In this document: piece by piece, positions 8,942 to 19,300 of the stretch | How the letters are laid out: every line of letters begins with the position of its first letter | Numbering within the stretch: position 1 is the stretch's first letter | DNA from: Flagellimonas algicola | Lineage (GTDB): Bacteria > Bacteroidota > Bacteroidia > Flavobacteriales > Flavobacteriaceae | DNA length: 64,000 nt | Assembly: GCF_005937185.1 (NCBI RefSeq) | Contig: NZ_VCNI01000001.1 | Span: 366,656-430,655, forward strand | Reading direction: 5' to 3' | Made by a program: the position numbers and the translations under genes | Notes under the pieces: model-generated | What the model was told of the DNA's origin: nothing | The model's input: the letters and a program-made list of their open reading frames with translations, nothing else | The model's database searches: none

Positions 8942-10646
8942 ATGTCTTGACTGGAGGTTTCCCTAGCAAACCATCAAAACTCTCGATTACAATGGCCAAG
9001 ACAATGACCAAAGCACAACCAAAGGCATTAAGCCACAGATACGACATCCAGTCCATATACCAACCGATAATCACAATGACTTGGGTTACAATAGCGGCAA
9101 CAAAAACAGAATTACCCCTTACAAACTTAACAAAGAAGGCCAACATGAATATACCCAATACATTCCCGTAGAAAATGGAACCGATAATGTTTACTAATTG
9201 AATCAGATTGTCAAAAAGGTTGGCCACACAGGCAATGATGATGGCCATAATCCCCCATAACAATGTAAATCCTTTGGTGGCCAAAACATAATGTTTTGGA
9301 TCCTTTTCCTCCTTGTTGTTTCGTTTGTACAAATCCAAAGCCGTAATGGTTCCCAATGCATTCAATTCGGAAGCAGTGGAGGACATTGCTGCTGAAAGGA
9401 TCACAGCCAGCAATAATCCAATAAGCCCCGTAGGTAAATTATCTAGGATAAAATGGATAAAAACATAGTCCTTGTCGTTGGTTTCAACAGAACCATCCGC
9501 TTGCGCAATAAGGGTTTTGGCAGCATCTCGATTGGCTCGTTCCCGTTGGTTGATTTTCATGATATCCAATTCGGCCTGCTGAATGGCATTGTATTCCTTC
9601 AATGCAAGGGCAGAGGAGAAGCTTTCTTGCGCTTTTTTCTTTTCTTGCTCCAAGGCCAAATGCCCCTCTTCCAAAAGCTCATAATCCACAGCATATTTTG
9701 ATTCTTTTACGGCTTCGGTAGCAGCAGGATTGAAATTAAGCGGGGAGGCATTGTACTGATAAAAAACAAAAACCATGGTTCCCACCAAAAGGATAAAAAA
9801 TTGCATTGGAATCTTGAAGATGCCGTTAAAAATCAATCCTAATTGACTTTCACGAACCGATTCTCCGGATAAGTAGCGCTGCACTTGGCTTTGATCCGTT
9901 CCGAAATAGGCCAATGCCAGAAAGAATCCTCCGGTAATACCACTCCAGAAAGTGTACCTATTGTTGGTGTCAAAACTGAAATCCAAGATTTGGAGCTTGT
10001 CATTGGCTCCGGCAATTTTTAGGGCTTCACCAAAGGACACCCCGTTGGGAAGGGAACCTAAAATGAAAAAGAAAGCGAAAAACATGCCCACCATGATAAT
10101 AAACATCTGTTGCTTTTGGGTGACGCTTACTGCCTTGGTTCCTCCAGTAACGGTATAGATAATAACCAGGATGCCAATAATGATGTTTAAGGTTCTTAAG
10201 TCCCAGCCCAATACAGCTGATAAGATAATGGACGGAGCAAAAATCGTAATTCCAGCTGCCAACCCTCTTTGAACCAAGAACAAAATGGCAGTCAATGACC
10301 TTGTCTTCAGGTCAAATCGACCTTCAAGCATTTCATAGGCCGTATAGACCTTAAGTTTTCTATAGATGGGAATAAAGACCAAACAGATGACAATCATGGC
10401 CAAGGGCAATCCAAAATAGAACTGTACAAAGCCCATCCCATCATGGAATGCTTGCCCAGGAGTAGATAAAAAGGTAATGGCACTGGCTTGGGTTGCCATA
10501 ACGGACAATCCTATGGTCCACCATTTGGCATCATTTCCGCCAAGAACATAGTCTTCCACATTTTTACTTCCACGGGTTTTCCATACACCGTAGACTACAA
10601 TAAAAAGCAGCGTACTGCCCAGAACAATCCAATCTAATATCCCCAT
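8940..10646 (-). CDS. sodium:solute symporter (SSS family) with charged insertion
   Basis: 568 residues with about 13 hydrophobic segments and SSS-family motifs (NVEDYVLGGNDAKWWTIGLS, ATQASAITFLSTPGQAF, RFDLKTRSL). Between membrane segments, residues 310-393 form a hydrophilic, strongly charged helical insertion (EQEKKKAQESF, INQRERANRDAA) not typical of classic SSS transporters such as PutP. It is the last gene of an operon after a PIG-L deacetylase and a 33-residue membrane protein, suggesting uptake or release of the deacetylase substrate or product, perhaps an amino sugar. The substrate itself cannot be read from the sequence. Confidence 0.88.
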   Translation of the reverse strand: MGILDWIVLGSTLLFIVVYGVWKTRGSKNVEDYVLGGNDAKWWTIGLSVMATQASAITFLSTPGQAFHDGMGFVQFYFGLPLAMIVICLVFIPIYRKLKVYTAYEMLEGRFDLKTRSLTAILFLVQRGLAAGITIFAPSIILSAVLGWDLRTLNIIIGILVIIYTVTGGTKAVSVTQKQQMFIIMVGMFFAFFFILGSLPNGVSFGEALKIAGANDKLQILDFSFDTNNRYTFWSGITGGFFLALAYFGTDQSQVQRYLSGESVRESQLGLIFNGIFKIPMQFFILLVGTMVFVFYQYNASPLNFNPAATEAVKESKYAVDYELLEEGHLALEQEKKKAQESFSSALALKEYNAIQQAELDIMKINQRERANRDAAKTLIAQADGSVETNDKDYVFIHFILDNLPTGLIGLLLAVILSAAMSSTASELNALGTITALDLYKRNNKEEKDPKHYVLATKGFTLLWGIMAIIIACVANLFDNLIQLVNIIGSIFYGNVLGIFMLAFFVKFVRGNSVFVAAIVTQVIVIIGWYMDWMSYLWLNAFGCALVIVLAIVIESFDGLLGKPPVKT

Positions 10647-10652
10647 TAAGGT

Positions 10653-10754
10653 TTAGGTATTAAGGGTCATGATGAAGTAGAAAATCAAAATGTAAATGAA
10701 GTTGAGCAGCAATACAATGGAGTATTCCCGTTTCCAAACCCATTTATTTTCCAT
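10653..10754 (-). CDS. 33-residue single-pass membrane protein
   Basis: Small gene with ATG at 10754 and TAA at 10653. The product begins MENKWVWKREYSIVLLLNFI and continues with a hydrophobic helix (residues 11-30) ending MTLNT. It starts 1 nt after the stop of the PIG-L gene and ends 6 nt before the symporter start, so it fills the gap exactly. Positive N-terminus followed by one membrane helix suggests a small accessory subunit of the adjacent SSS transporter, by analogy with other transporter micro-subunits; this is inference from position only. Confidence 0.65.
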   Translation of the reverse strand: MENKWVWKREYSIVLLLNFIYILIFYFIMTLNT

Positions 10755-10755
10755 G

Positions 10756-13287
10756 TTATCCTTTGACATTACTATCCGTTTTGACTTCGCTCTTACCTAT
10801 GGACAACATGTTGGCGAAAAGTTTGTATGCACCTGAAACCCCAGCCGGAAGCTCCCTGAAAAAGCTCAAACCTGTGTATATGTAATGGCCTTCTCCGTAG
10901 GGGGCAACCAACAGGCTTCCTTCTTTGGCCTCCTCGCCCTCATCCGTCATGGAGAGTACAGGGGTGAACTCAGGACTCCACTCTTTTGGGAAGTAGAGAC
11001 CTCTTTCCTGTACCCAGCCGTCAAAATCACTTTCTTTAATGGTATTTGGAAAATTGACCAAGGAATGATTGTTGGCAATGATACTTACTGTTGCGTTTTC
11101 ATCCGTTACACGATCTCTAGAAAGGGTAAGGTCATAGGGCGCAATGTTTTCAAACTGCTTGCTCCATCTACCAGCGGTGTTGTATTGAACAATCATGTTA
11201 CCACCATTTTGGACATATTCGAATAAAACAGGTTGTTTAAATTTTAGGGATTCCACTACATTATAGGCCCTAATCCCAACTACTACCGCATCATATTTGT
11301 CCAACGACCCACTTTGGATATCATTGGGGTCTATAGTATGGACTTGATAGCCAATTTGCTTTAAGCTTTCCGGCACTTTGTCTCCAGCTCCCATGATATA
11401 TCCTATATGCTCACCTGATTTCTGGATGTTCATCCGGACCACTTTGGCTTCTGCAGGAAGTAAGATAGATTGTTTGGGAACATGGTCATAGGCGATTTCA
11501 ACAAGTTCTTGATCAAATGTCTGTCCTTCAAGATGGGCTACGGCCTTGATCTTACCCTCATGATCCCCAGCAGGGGGGGTTATTTTAAAAACAATGGCTT
11601 GTTCCTGTCCCTTTTGATTTATGGAAAAGGGAGAATTTCTTGGGGAAACTACCCATCCTTCGGGATGTTGGAGCTCCAGTGTTCCCGAGACATTGTTTTT
11701 ACCAGCCCGTACATGCACCAATACATCTCTGGAAGTAGGGTCAGAGAAGATCAATACCTCCTCCGAAATTTTGGAGGTTACTTGGGGAAGAATCGCAAAG
11801 GGCTCATATAATTCCCCTTTATCTGGTTTGGAATACCTATGGATAATCGGTTTTTTGAAATCGATTGTAGACCCAGAGAAATCCAAGCTAAAGTTTGCCG
11901 TAAATGCGCTTGGATTTTCTGCTTTACCTATCATATTTTGATCCGAAACCTTGTACATACCAAGGCTCCAAGGAGTAGTTAGCCAATAAGGACTGGAGTT
12001 TCCTAGATTATTATTGACCAAAATATCCAAGCTCAAGGTTTCTTTTTTGTTGTTGGACAACTCAAGATTGGGTTCCAATTTTTCTGTGGATTCCAAAACC
12101 GAAACTTCCTGAAGTTTGATTTGCTGGGTACTTCGATTCACTATTTCTATATTGAGCTTGGCTTGATCACCGACGGTTGTTGAACCTGAATCAGCACTAA
12201 CCTCCATATATAATCCAGCACAATCAAGGATAAGTTCCTGTAGCGCTTCGGATTTTAAATTTTTCCAATGTTCGTCTTCAACTGCTTGCAATAATTGATA
12301 CGCTTGAACGAGGTCTGGAACGTGGACTGAGGGATTGGAATAGTTGAAGTTTTCCTCCACTTTATAAAGGATATCACCAATTGCTTTACCACCCTTAATC
12401 CGCGACCAAGTGGTGTTGATTCCATCAAATAAATTGTTGGTAGCCGGAAGATCACCTTTCAACAGTTCCACATATTCGTCTTGACTACCTCTTGTAGTAA
12501 CTCTTCCGAAACCTTGGCATAAATGGGAACTACTGGCCATGGATGCTATTTCGTTGTTGGACAAACCCAGTTCAGGATAGTATACCCCTACATCCAAGTT
12601 CAGCATTTTGGATTTATCTGCTTTTTCAAAGTTTTCTCTACTCCCATAAAACCACCACGAGGTATTAAAAAATACACGTTTGGGTTGCCAGGTTGAGGTT
12701 AATTCCAATTGTTCCGGATAAGCATTCGAATCGTTGGCCAAATCAAAAGCTTCCACACTCAGCATAGCTGAGGAAGTATGGTGTCCGTGTGTTGTTCCAG
12801 GAGTTCTGTGGTCAAATCGATTAACAATAACATCTGGCTTAATATTCCGAATAGCCCATACCACATCACCCAATACTTTATCCTTGTCCCAAATCTTAAG
12901 GGTTTCCGTTGGGTGCTTCGAATACCCAAAATCATTGGCCCGGGTAAACCATTGTTCCCCTCCATCAATACGTCTAGCCGCTAGAAGTTCCTGGGTTCGC
13001 AGTACGCCCAAAAGTTCCCGAAGTTCGGAACCAATTAAGTTCTGTCCTCCGTCGCCACGGGTAATGGAAAGATAGGCTGTTCTGGCCTTATCGTGATTGG
13101 ACAAATAGGAAATCAATCGGGTATTTTCGTCATCTGGATGCGCCGCTACATAAAGGGCGGTTCCCAAGAAGTTCAGTTTCTGAAGTTTGTGATGAATTTC
13201 CGTTGAAGAAGGTTTGTCCGGTGCTTGGGAAAATAAAGCTGTGGAAAAGCAAATGACGCTTAATAAGCCAACCCAATATTTTTGCAT
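10756..13287 (-). CDS. PIG-L family deacetylase, exported, multidomain
   Basis: 843 residues, much longer than minimal PIG-L/LmbE enzymes (about 230). Signal peptide at residues 1-20. Residues 30-280 form the PIG-L fold with the zinc motifs AAHPDDEN and THGHHTSS. Middle region (about 365-610) is beta-sandwich, NEW3/CARDB-like. The C-terminal third (about 650-830) resembles a flavodoxin/GATase-like alpha/beta domain (YDAVVVGIRAYNVVESL, YVQNGGNMIVQYNT). Family members remove N-acetyl groups from GlcNAc-containing compounds. First gene of the operon with the small membrane protein and the SSS symporter, and preceded by a good promoter. Confidence 0.88.
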   Translation of the reverse strand: MQKYWVGLLSVICFSTALFSQAPDKPSSTEIHHKLQKLNFLGTALYVAAHPDDENTRLISYLSNHDKARTAYLSITRGDGGQNLIGSELRELLGVLRTQELLAARRIDGGEQWFTRANDFGYSKHPTETLKIWDKDKVLGDVVWAIRNIKPDVIVNRFDHRTPGTTHGHHTSSAMLSVEAFDLANDSNAYPEQLELTSTWQPKRVFFNTSWWFYGSRENFEKADKSKMLNLDVGVYYPELGLSNNEIASMASSSHLCQGFGRVTTRGSQDEYVELLKGDLPATNNLFDGINTTWSRIKGGKAIGDILYKVEENFNYSNPSVHVPDLVQAYQLLQAVEDEHWKNLKSEALQELILDCAGLYMEVSADSGSTTVGDQAKLNIEIVNRSTQQIKLQEVSVLESTEKLEPNLELSNNKKETLSLDILVNNNLGNSSPYWLTTPWSLGMYKVSDQNMIGKAENPSAFTANFSLDFSGSTIDFKKPIIHRYSKPDKGELYEPFAILPQVTSKISEEVLIFSDPTSRDVLVHVRAGKNNVSGTLELQHPEGWVVSPRNSPFSINQKGQEQAIVFKITPPAGDHEGKIKAVAHLEGQTFDQELVEIAYDHVPKQSILLPAEAKVVRMNIQKSGEHIGYIMGAGDKVPESLKQIGYQVHTIDPNDIQSGSLDKYDAVVVGIRAYNVVESLKFKQPVLFEYVQNGGNMIVQYNTAGRWSKQFENIAPYDLTLSRDRVTDENATVSIIANNHSLVNFPNTIKESDFDGWVQERGLYFPKEWSPEFTPVLSMTDEGEEAKEGSLLVAPYGEGHYIYTGLSFFRELPAGVSGAYKLFANMLSIGKSEVKTDSNVKG

Positions 13288-13311
13288 ACCTGATTATTTT
13301 GGTGGTTGCGC

Positions 13312-13341
13312 CAAATATAGAAAGATTAGCCCCAGCCCAAA
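13312..13341 (-). promoter_or_regulatory. promoter of PIG-L/SSS operon
   Basis: Minus strand reads TTTG (13341-13338), 18 nt, then TATATTTG (13319-13312), a full match to the Bacteroidetes -33/-7 consensus. It lies 24 nt before the ATG at 13287. Confidence 0.65.
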
Positions 13342-13392
13342 TGCAATTTAGAACATCTTTAACAAGCCATAGACAGCATAAAAATAGGTGAT

Positions 13393-14340
13393 TTATAGAC
13401 CTAGACTATCCCTTAAGACCATGTCATCATTACTGTTTTGTCCCCAATAGGCTGTTTTAATGGATTTTAACTTGGTAGCTTTCGTGGTCATCTGTTTGGC
13501 CTTGGGACCAAACCCACTTTTAAAGGTTTCCGTCCAACTTTCAACGCTATGTGGAAAATCGGTGGTAAAAGTAATGGCCAAGCTACGCTCTAGTTCAGGG
13601 TAGTTGATGGTATAAGTGGTCAAACCTTCACCTTGCGCAATTTCCGCCGTGGCATCATAGGCCTTTAAGGGTTTATGTCGTAGACGGGCAAATTCAAGGG
13701 ACGGGATTATTTGGAGTTCACCTACAGGTAAATCCTGTGGATTGATTCTAATTTTATTCCAAATTTCGTTTTCCAGGATGTTTTTCCGCAAGTTGAGGTT
13801 TTGGTCAGCCTCGGACTCAAAATAGGAGTGCGAGGTGAATTCAAAATCATTTCTATTGTTGATTTGGGAATATACGTGTCCACACCACTCTTGCATGGAT
13901 AGACTGGTCTTGATTGCATGCTGATTATCGTAAACAGGATAAAAAGTACTGCTCATCACCGAATAGGGATAGATTCCGGTGAGATAGTTTTTGGTGGCGT
14001 TAAGTTTCAGAACAGATACATTACCTTGATTATTGCCATCTGCTTTTACTTGTTTTTCTGGTAAAAAGGGTTCGGTAACATAGATTAAAACAGCTGTTCC
14101 GTCCCTAAGTTCACCGTAACGGGCCTGCTCCAGTTTGTACGAAGTTATTTCCGCATTTCCAGAGTACCAGTAGGATTTAAAGTCTTCGGACAACTTCTTT
14201 TTAGGTTTTTTGGGCTTCGCAACCGCCTTTTCGGCATTCAGGGGATTTTCTTTGTTGGACGCCTTGGTGGCATCTACACAGGAATAGATGATTGAAGCGC
14301 TCAAAATCCCCAAAAAAGTAAATTTGTACACGTTTTTCAT
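13393..14340 (-). CDS. putative lipoprotein of unknown function
   Basis: 315 residues with a lipoprotein signal (ILSASIIYSC, Cys at residue 21) followed by a Lys/Pro-rich spacer (KPKKPKKKL). The rest is a mixed alpha/beta domain with motifs FKSYWYSGNAEITSYKLEQ, GTAVLIYVTEPF and MQEWCGHVYSQI, conserved enough in style to suggest a real family, but I do not recognise it. Homologues next to maf have sometimes inherited a septum-formation name, which the sequence does not support. It lies 34 nt downstream of maf in the same direction. Confidence 0.75.
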   Translation of the reverse strand: MKNVYKFTFLGILSASIIYSCVDATKASNKENPLNAEKAVAKPKKPKKKLSEDFKSYWYSGNAEITSYKLEQARYGELRDGTAVLIYVTEPFLPEKQVKADGNNQGNVSVLKLNATKNYLTGIYPYSVMSSTFYPVYDNQHAIKTSLSMQEWCGHVYSQINNRNDFEFTSHSYFESEADQNLNLRKNILENEIWNKIRINPQDLPVGELQIIPSLEFARLRHKPLKAYDATAEIAQGEGLTTYTINYPELERSLAITFTTDFPHSVESWTETFKSGFGPKAKQMTTKATKLKSIKTAYWGQNSNDDMVLRDSLGL

Positions 14341-14374
14341 GGCAGTAAATTTCTTTAAAGTTACGAATGAATAG

Positions 14375-14974
14375 CTAGGAAACCAGTTGCATTAACGTTT
14401 TGTAAACTAAATGGGTAGGTAGACCAACTACATTGGTATAAGAACCCTGGATTTCCGAAATTCCAACCATCCCAATCCACTCTTGAATTCCATAGGCCCC
14501 TGCTTTGTCAAAGGGTTGGCATTGCTCTATGTAATATTGGAGCTCCTCATTACTAAAATCCATGAACTTTACGTGGGTGGTAGCGCTAACCACTTTTTGC
14601 TGTTTTGCCGTGGTAAAGCATACCGAAGTAATCACCTCATGCCAATCACCAGACATCGTTTGCAGCATGTGCATGGCTTCTTCCAGGTTAGGAGCCTTGG
14701 CCAAGGACGTTTCCTTATGCCAAACCACAGTATCCGAAGTAATCACAATTTCATTAGGCTCTAAAGTATCCTTAAAAGGTTCCGCTTTTAAAACGGCCAA
14801 AAATTCCGAAATCTGGCTGGCCTGAAGTTCTTCCGGATAAATTTCATCCACCGATTTGGGCCTTACCTCAAAGTCCAATCCCAAGTCTTCCAAAAATTTC
14901 TTGCGTCTTGGGGAACCCGAACCCAAAATCAATTTATGGTCTTTGAGTTTTTCTTTAAGCGGGTTTTCAATCAT
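14375..14974 (-). CDS. maf: Maf-like nucleoside triphosphate pyrophosphatase
   Basis: 199 residues from the ATG at 14974. It begins MIENPLKEKLKDHKLILGSG followed by SPRRKKFLEDLGLDF, the Maf active-site opening. Other signatures are VITSDTVVW and FDKAGAYGIQEW. Maf proteins hydrolyse non-canonical or specific nucleotides (dTTP, UTP, m5UTP in characterised members). The ATG overlaps the end of the KdsC-like gene by 8 nt, indicating translational coupling in the DUF2520-like/kdsC-like/maf operon. An upstream in-frame start at 15007 would overlap that gene more deeply and is not favoured. Confidence 0.92.
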   Translation of the reverse strand: MIENPLKEKLKDHKLILGSGSPRRKKFLEDLGLDFEVRPKSVDEIYPEELQASQISEFLAVLKAEPFKDTLEPNEIVITSDTVVWHKETSLAKAPNLEEAMHMLQTMSGDWHEVITSVCFTTAKQQKVVSATTHVKFMDFSNEELQYYIEQCQPFDKAGAYGIQEWIGMVGISEIQGSYTNVVGLPTHLVYKTLMQLVS

Positions 14975-15494
14975 TGCTTGCACTGTAATTGTCGTTCCAA
15001 TCCCCACGGACTTTTAATACCTGTTCAATAATATCCCGAGCACAGCCATCACCACCATTTTTATGGGAAACATAGTCGGAAATAGCTTTGACCTCTACTA
15101 CTGCATTTTGTGGAGATGTAGCCAAAGCAACCATTTTCATGGGTGGGATATCCGGGAGATCATCTCCCATATAAAGCACCGTCTTTGGATCTATATCATT
15201 TATGTCAAGAAATTCTTCCAAAGGTTCTTGTTTATGATGTGCTCCCAAATAAATGTCGGTCACCCCTAAACCTTTAAGTCGTTCTTTAACACCAGGATTG
15301 GTACCGCCCGAGATAACACATATCTTGTATCCCTTGGTCAATGCGGTCTTCAGGGCATAGCCATCCTTGACATTCATTTTTCTCAGCATTTCCCCTTTTG
15401 TGGTCACAAGCACCGACCCATCCGTAAGAACTCCGTCTACGTCAAAAACAAAAGTGGAAATCTGATGGAGTAGTTCCTTATAGTTCTTTTTCAT
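14967..15494 (-). CDS. KdsC-like HAD phosphatase (KDO-8-phosphate phosphatase family)
   Basis: 175 residues, a cap-less HAD phosphatase. Motif I is FVFDVDGVLTDGS, motif II CVISGG, motif III the Lys in the HHKQEPLEEF region, and motif IV YMGDDLPDIPPM. This matches the KdsC family, which dephosphorylates KDO-8-phosphate for lipopolysaccharide core synthesis. No kdsA or kdsB is adjacent, so assignment is to the family. It overlaps the upstream dehydrogenase-like gene by 17 nt and the downstream maf by 8 nt. Confidence 0.87.
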   Translation of the reverse strand: MKKNYKELLHQISTFVFDVDGVLTDGSVLVTTKGEMLRKMNVKDGYALKTALTKGYKICVISGGTNPGVKERLKGLGVTDIYLGAHHKQEPLEEFLDINDIDPKTVLYMGDDLPDIPPMKMVALATSPQNAVVEVKAISDYVSHKNGGDGCARDIIEQVLKVRGDWNDNYSASND

Positions 15495-16239
15495 ATTTGG
15501 TTTTTATGGCTTTGCTCAATAAGCGATAGATTTCTTGTTCACTGGGATCGCTTATCAAGCTTAAATGTTGGTTCATACTTTTTTCATCACCTCTGCGAGC
15601 CGGGCCTGTTTGGGCTTCTTTGGGTGTTAGGGATGTAATTTTATTTGACGTTTCTTGAATCAGGGGTTTTAGCAAATCAAATGAGATCTTGTTCCTGTGG
15701 CAAATAGCTTCGCCAATACCATAGAGGTAGTTGGTAAAATTATTGGCAAAAACTGCGGCAAGATGAAGTTGCCTGCGTTGTTCTGTATCTATAAGATGGA
15801 CTTTGGAAGATATGGCCTGAGCCAAATCTTGTAAAACCCCTAAGCTTTCTTCACTTTGCGATTCCAGACAAATGGGAATGGAATCAAAATCCACGGATTT
15901 ACCTTTGGTAAAGGTTTGCAAGGGATAGAAAACACCACGATTTTTAGCAGACAAGACATTAATTGGGGTAGCTCCTGAAGTGTGGGCCACGACCCCGTTT
16001 TTATCCAGCAAGTGATGGGAAACTTCTTCAATAGCCTGATCGCTAACCGCAATAAGGTAAACATCGGCTTTTGCTATATCCTTGGGTTCGGAACATACTT
16101 CCGTATAGCTGGAAAACCACCGCAGATTGCCTTGGTTCCTACCGTAGACCTGAATCAATTGAATGGAATCGGTTTTGCTAAAAGTTTGACACAAATGCTG
16201 GGCCAAATTACCGGTTCCCAAAATCACGACGGAAATCAT
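15478..16239 (-). CDS. Rossmann-fold DUF2520 (NADP oxidoreductase-like) protein
   Basis: 253 residues. N-terminal Rossmann motif VVILGTGNLAQHLCQTF, then a C-terminal helical domain (AAVFANNFTNYLYGIGEAIC; SLTPKEAQTGPARRGD) characteristic of the DUF2520/F420-dependent NADP oxidoreductase-like group related to 6-phosphogluconate dehydrogenases. The substrate is unknown. First gene of the three-gene operon with the KdsC-like phosphatase and maf. A perfect -7 box ends 4 nt before its ATG. Confidence 0.85.
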   Translation of the reverse strand: MISVVILGTGNLAQHLCQTFSKTDSIQLIQVYGRNQGNLRWFSSYTEVCSEPKDIAKADVYLIAVSDQAIEEVSHHLLDKNGVVAHTSGATPINVLSAKNRGVFYPLQTFTKGKSVDFDSIPICLESQSEESLGVLQDLAQAISSKVHLIDTEQRRQLHLAAVFANNFTNYLYGIGEAICHRNKISFDLLKPLIQETSNKITSLTPKEAQTGPARRGDEKSMNQHLSLISDPSEQEIYRLLSKAIKTKYEKEL

Positions 16240-16243
16240 GGCA

Positions 16244-16251
16244 CAAAAATA
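16244..16251 (-). promoter_or_regulatory. -7 box 4 nt before start of DUF2520-like gene
   Basis: Minus strand reads TATTTTTG, matching TAnnTTTG, ending 4 nt before the ATG at 16239. A TTG lies 23 nt further upstream (16277-16275). Implies a leaderless transcript. Confidence 0.5.
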
Positions 16252-16360
16252 AGAATGTATTATATCGAAGCTGACAATATTCCAAATTTGTTGTTACGTT
16301 CAATGGATTTAGGTATTTCGATTTATGGGAATCTTGGGATATTTTGATTGGAAAATAGCT

Positions 16361-16368
16361 TAATTTTG
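16361..16368 (+). promoter_or_regulatory. -7 box for ccsBA gene
   Basis: TAATTTTG matches TAnnTTTG and ends 24 nt before the ATG at 16393. A TTTG at 16343-16346 is somewhat too close to be an ideal -33 element. Confidence 0.4.
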
Positions 16369-16392
16369 CAAGCTAAAATCACGTCCTGTCAG

Positions 16393-19300
16393 ATGATTGA
16401 CCTCCTTAAAAAGACCCTCTTTTCCACTAAACTTATGGCTGTACTTTTTTTATTGTTTGCAGCAGCTATGGGCATTGGTACTTTTGTAGAAAGTTGGTAT
16501 AGTACTGAAACCGCACGAATTTACATCTACAACGCCACCTGGTTTGAAGCCATAATGGTGTTTTTCATGATCAATTTTATTGGGAATATCTTTCGCTACC
16601 AACTCCTTAGTTGGAAAAAATGGCCGGTCTTGACATTACACCTTTCATGGATTTTGATCATCATTGGAGCATTCGTTACAAGATACATTAGTTATGAAGG
16701 GGTAATGCCCATAAGGGAAGGAGCTACCGAAAACCGTTTTTATTCGGACAAGACGTATCTGACCGCTTTTGTAGATGGCGATATCAACGGAGAAACGAAG
16801 CGCAGGATTTTGGAGGATGACCTTTTGATTACGGAAGAAGGTATGCGGTCAAGATTACCATGGAAATCGGATTTTAATGGACAACCGTTCACCATTTCCT
16901 ATGTCAATTTCATTGATGGGGCCAAGGAAGGGTTGATTCCTGATGAGAATGGAAATCAGTATTTGAAGATTGTTGAGTCCGGAGATGGACAAAGACATGA
17001 ACACTATTTGGAAAGCGGGAAGGTAGCTAGTATACATAACGTGCTGTTTGCTTTGAACAACCTAACCGATGGAGCGATTAATATTCTTTCTGATGGAGAA
17101 TCCTATCATATAAGTTCTCCTTTTGAAGGTCGATTTATGCGGATGGCGGACCAATTCCAAGGGGAAGTTGCCAAGGATACTACACAGCTATTGCAGTTGC
17201 GTTCACTTTATTCCATGGCAGGCATGCAGTTTGTAATCCCGGAACCCTTGGTTAGGGGAAGTTATGGTATAGTGGAGATGCCCAGGAAAGAGGTCACCAA
17301 GGAATCCCTGGATGCTTTGGTGGTTGCCATTTCGGTAAACGGGGAAACTGTAAAAAAAACACTTTTAGGTGGTAAGGGTACGTCTAGCTTTTCAGATAAG
17401 ATAAGGGTAGGGGGATTGGACTTTAGTCTGAGTTATGGTTCCAAGGTCTATGAACTTCCGTTTTCCATAAAGCTGAATGACTTTATTGCTGAAAAATATC
17501 CGGGAACCGAAACCGGATATGCGTCTTTTATGAGCAAGATTACGGTAAATGATGAACGTGCTTTTGACTATGACGTTTTTATGAATCATGTACTGGATCA
17601 TAAAGGATACCGCTTTTTCCAGGCCAGTTTCCATCCGGATGAAAAAGGTACCGTACTCTCGGTCAATCATGACTTTTGGGGTACATGGATAACCTATATT
17701 GGGTACTTTCTTCTATACACAGGTCTAATGGGTATCATGTTCTTTGGTAAAACACGATTTAGAGATTTAACCGCTTCCTTAAAAAAAGTATCGAAGAAAA
17801 AGAAATCACTAGCTACCCTTATTGCTATTCTTTGCACCCTCAATGCAATTTCCCAGGAACATACCGCAGATGACGGTCATGACCATACGGCAATGCCTAC
17901 GCAAACAGAAATCGACTCAATATTACAAAGTACTGTTGTTTCTGAGGAACATGCAGAGGCTTTTGGAAAATTGGTGATACAAGATGAGGGAGGGCGGATG
18001 AAGCCTATCAATACGTTTTCTTCCGAGCTGCTGCGCAAATTGAGTCTAAAAGACAAGTTTGGGGATATGAATTCTGATCAAGTCTTTTTATCCATGATGC
18101 TCAATCCTCCTGCTTGGTACAATGCAGAGTTCATTGCAGTTGATAAAAAAGGAAAGAACGATAGTATTCGCAATGTACTAGGTATTCCCAAGACCCAAAA
18201 ATTTGTTAAGGCAACCGACTTTTTTGATAACAAGGGTACCTACAAGTTGGGACCGTTTTTAGATGAAGCAACCACGGCGCTTAGCCCGAATAAATTTCAA
18301 CAGGATTTAAAAGATGCCAACATTCGTCTGAGTCTTTTGGATCAAGCCTTGAGTGGACAAATCATTAAGATATTTCCGCTATTGAATGATGAAAACAACA
18401 AATGGATTTCTGCTGTAGCGTATAGGGGAGGACAATATCAAGTTTCGGATTCCTTGTATGCCAATTTCATAAAAAATTCAATGCCTTACTATTTGGGCAC
18501 GCTTAGAACGGCAATTGCTAAAGGGGATTATTCTCAACCTGACAAATTGTTGGCTGCCTTTAAGCAAAACCAGAGAAATCATGGCTTAGAGGTGCTTCCT
18601 AGTGAAAAAAGGATAGAGACTGAAGTTGTCTATAACAAATTGGACATTTTCAATCGATTGTACCAGTATTACGGCATCATTGGACTGTTACTGTTTGTTA
18701 TTCTCATATGTCAAATTTTTAAGGATAGGGAGATTTGGAAAGCAATGTCTTATGCACTCAAGGGAGTCATAATCATTTTATTTATTTGGCATACGGTGGG
18801 CTTAATTCTTAGGTGGTATATCTCGGGACATGCACCATGGAGCGATGCTTATGAAAGTATGCTTTTTGTTGCTTGGGCGACCATGGGCATGGGGATGCTC
18901 TTCGTACGAAAAAGCATTTTGACCTTGTCCGCAGCAGCTTTTGTATGTGCAATGTTATTGTTTTTTGCGCACCAAAATTGGATAGACCCTACCATTGGCA
19001 ATTTGGTTCCTGTTTTGGATAGTTATTGGTTAATGATACATACCTCGGTAATTGTAGGTAGTTATGGCCCATTAACAGTAGGTATGATTTTAGGTGTTGT
19101 TTGCATGATATTGATTATTCTGACCACCAAAAAGAATAAAGAGCGGATGGAACTGAATTTAAAAGAACTGACGCTTATTAATGAAATAGTTTTAACCGTA
19201 GGACTTGTAATGTTGACCATTGGCAACTTTTTGGGTGGTCAATGGGCCAATGAGAGTTGGGGTCGTTATTGGGGATGGGACCCAAAGGAAACATGGGCCT

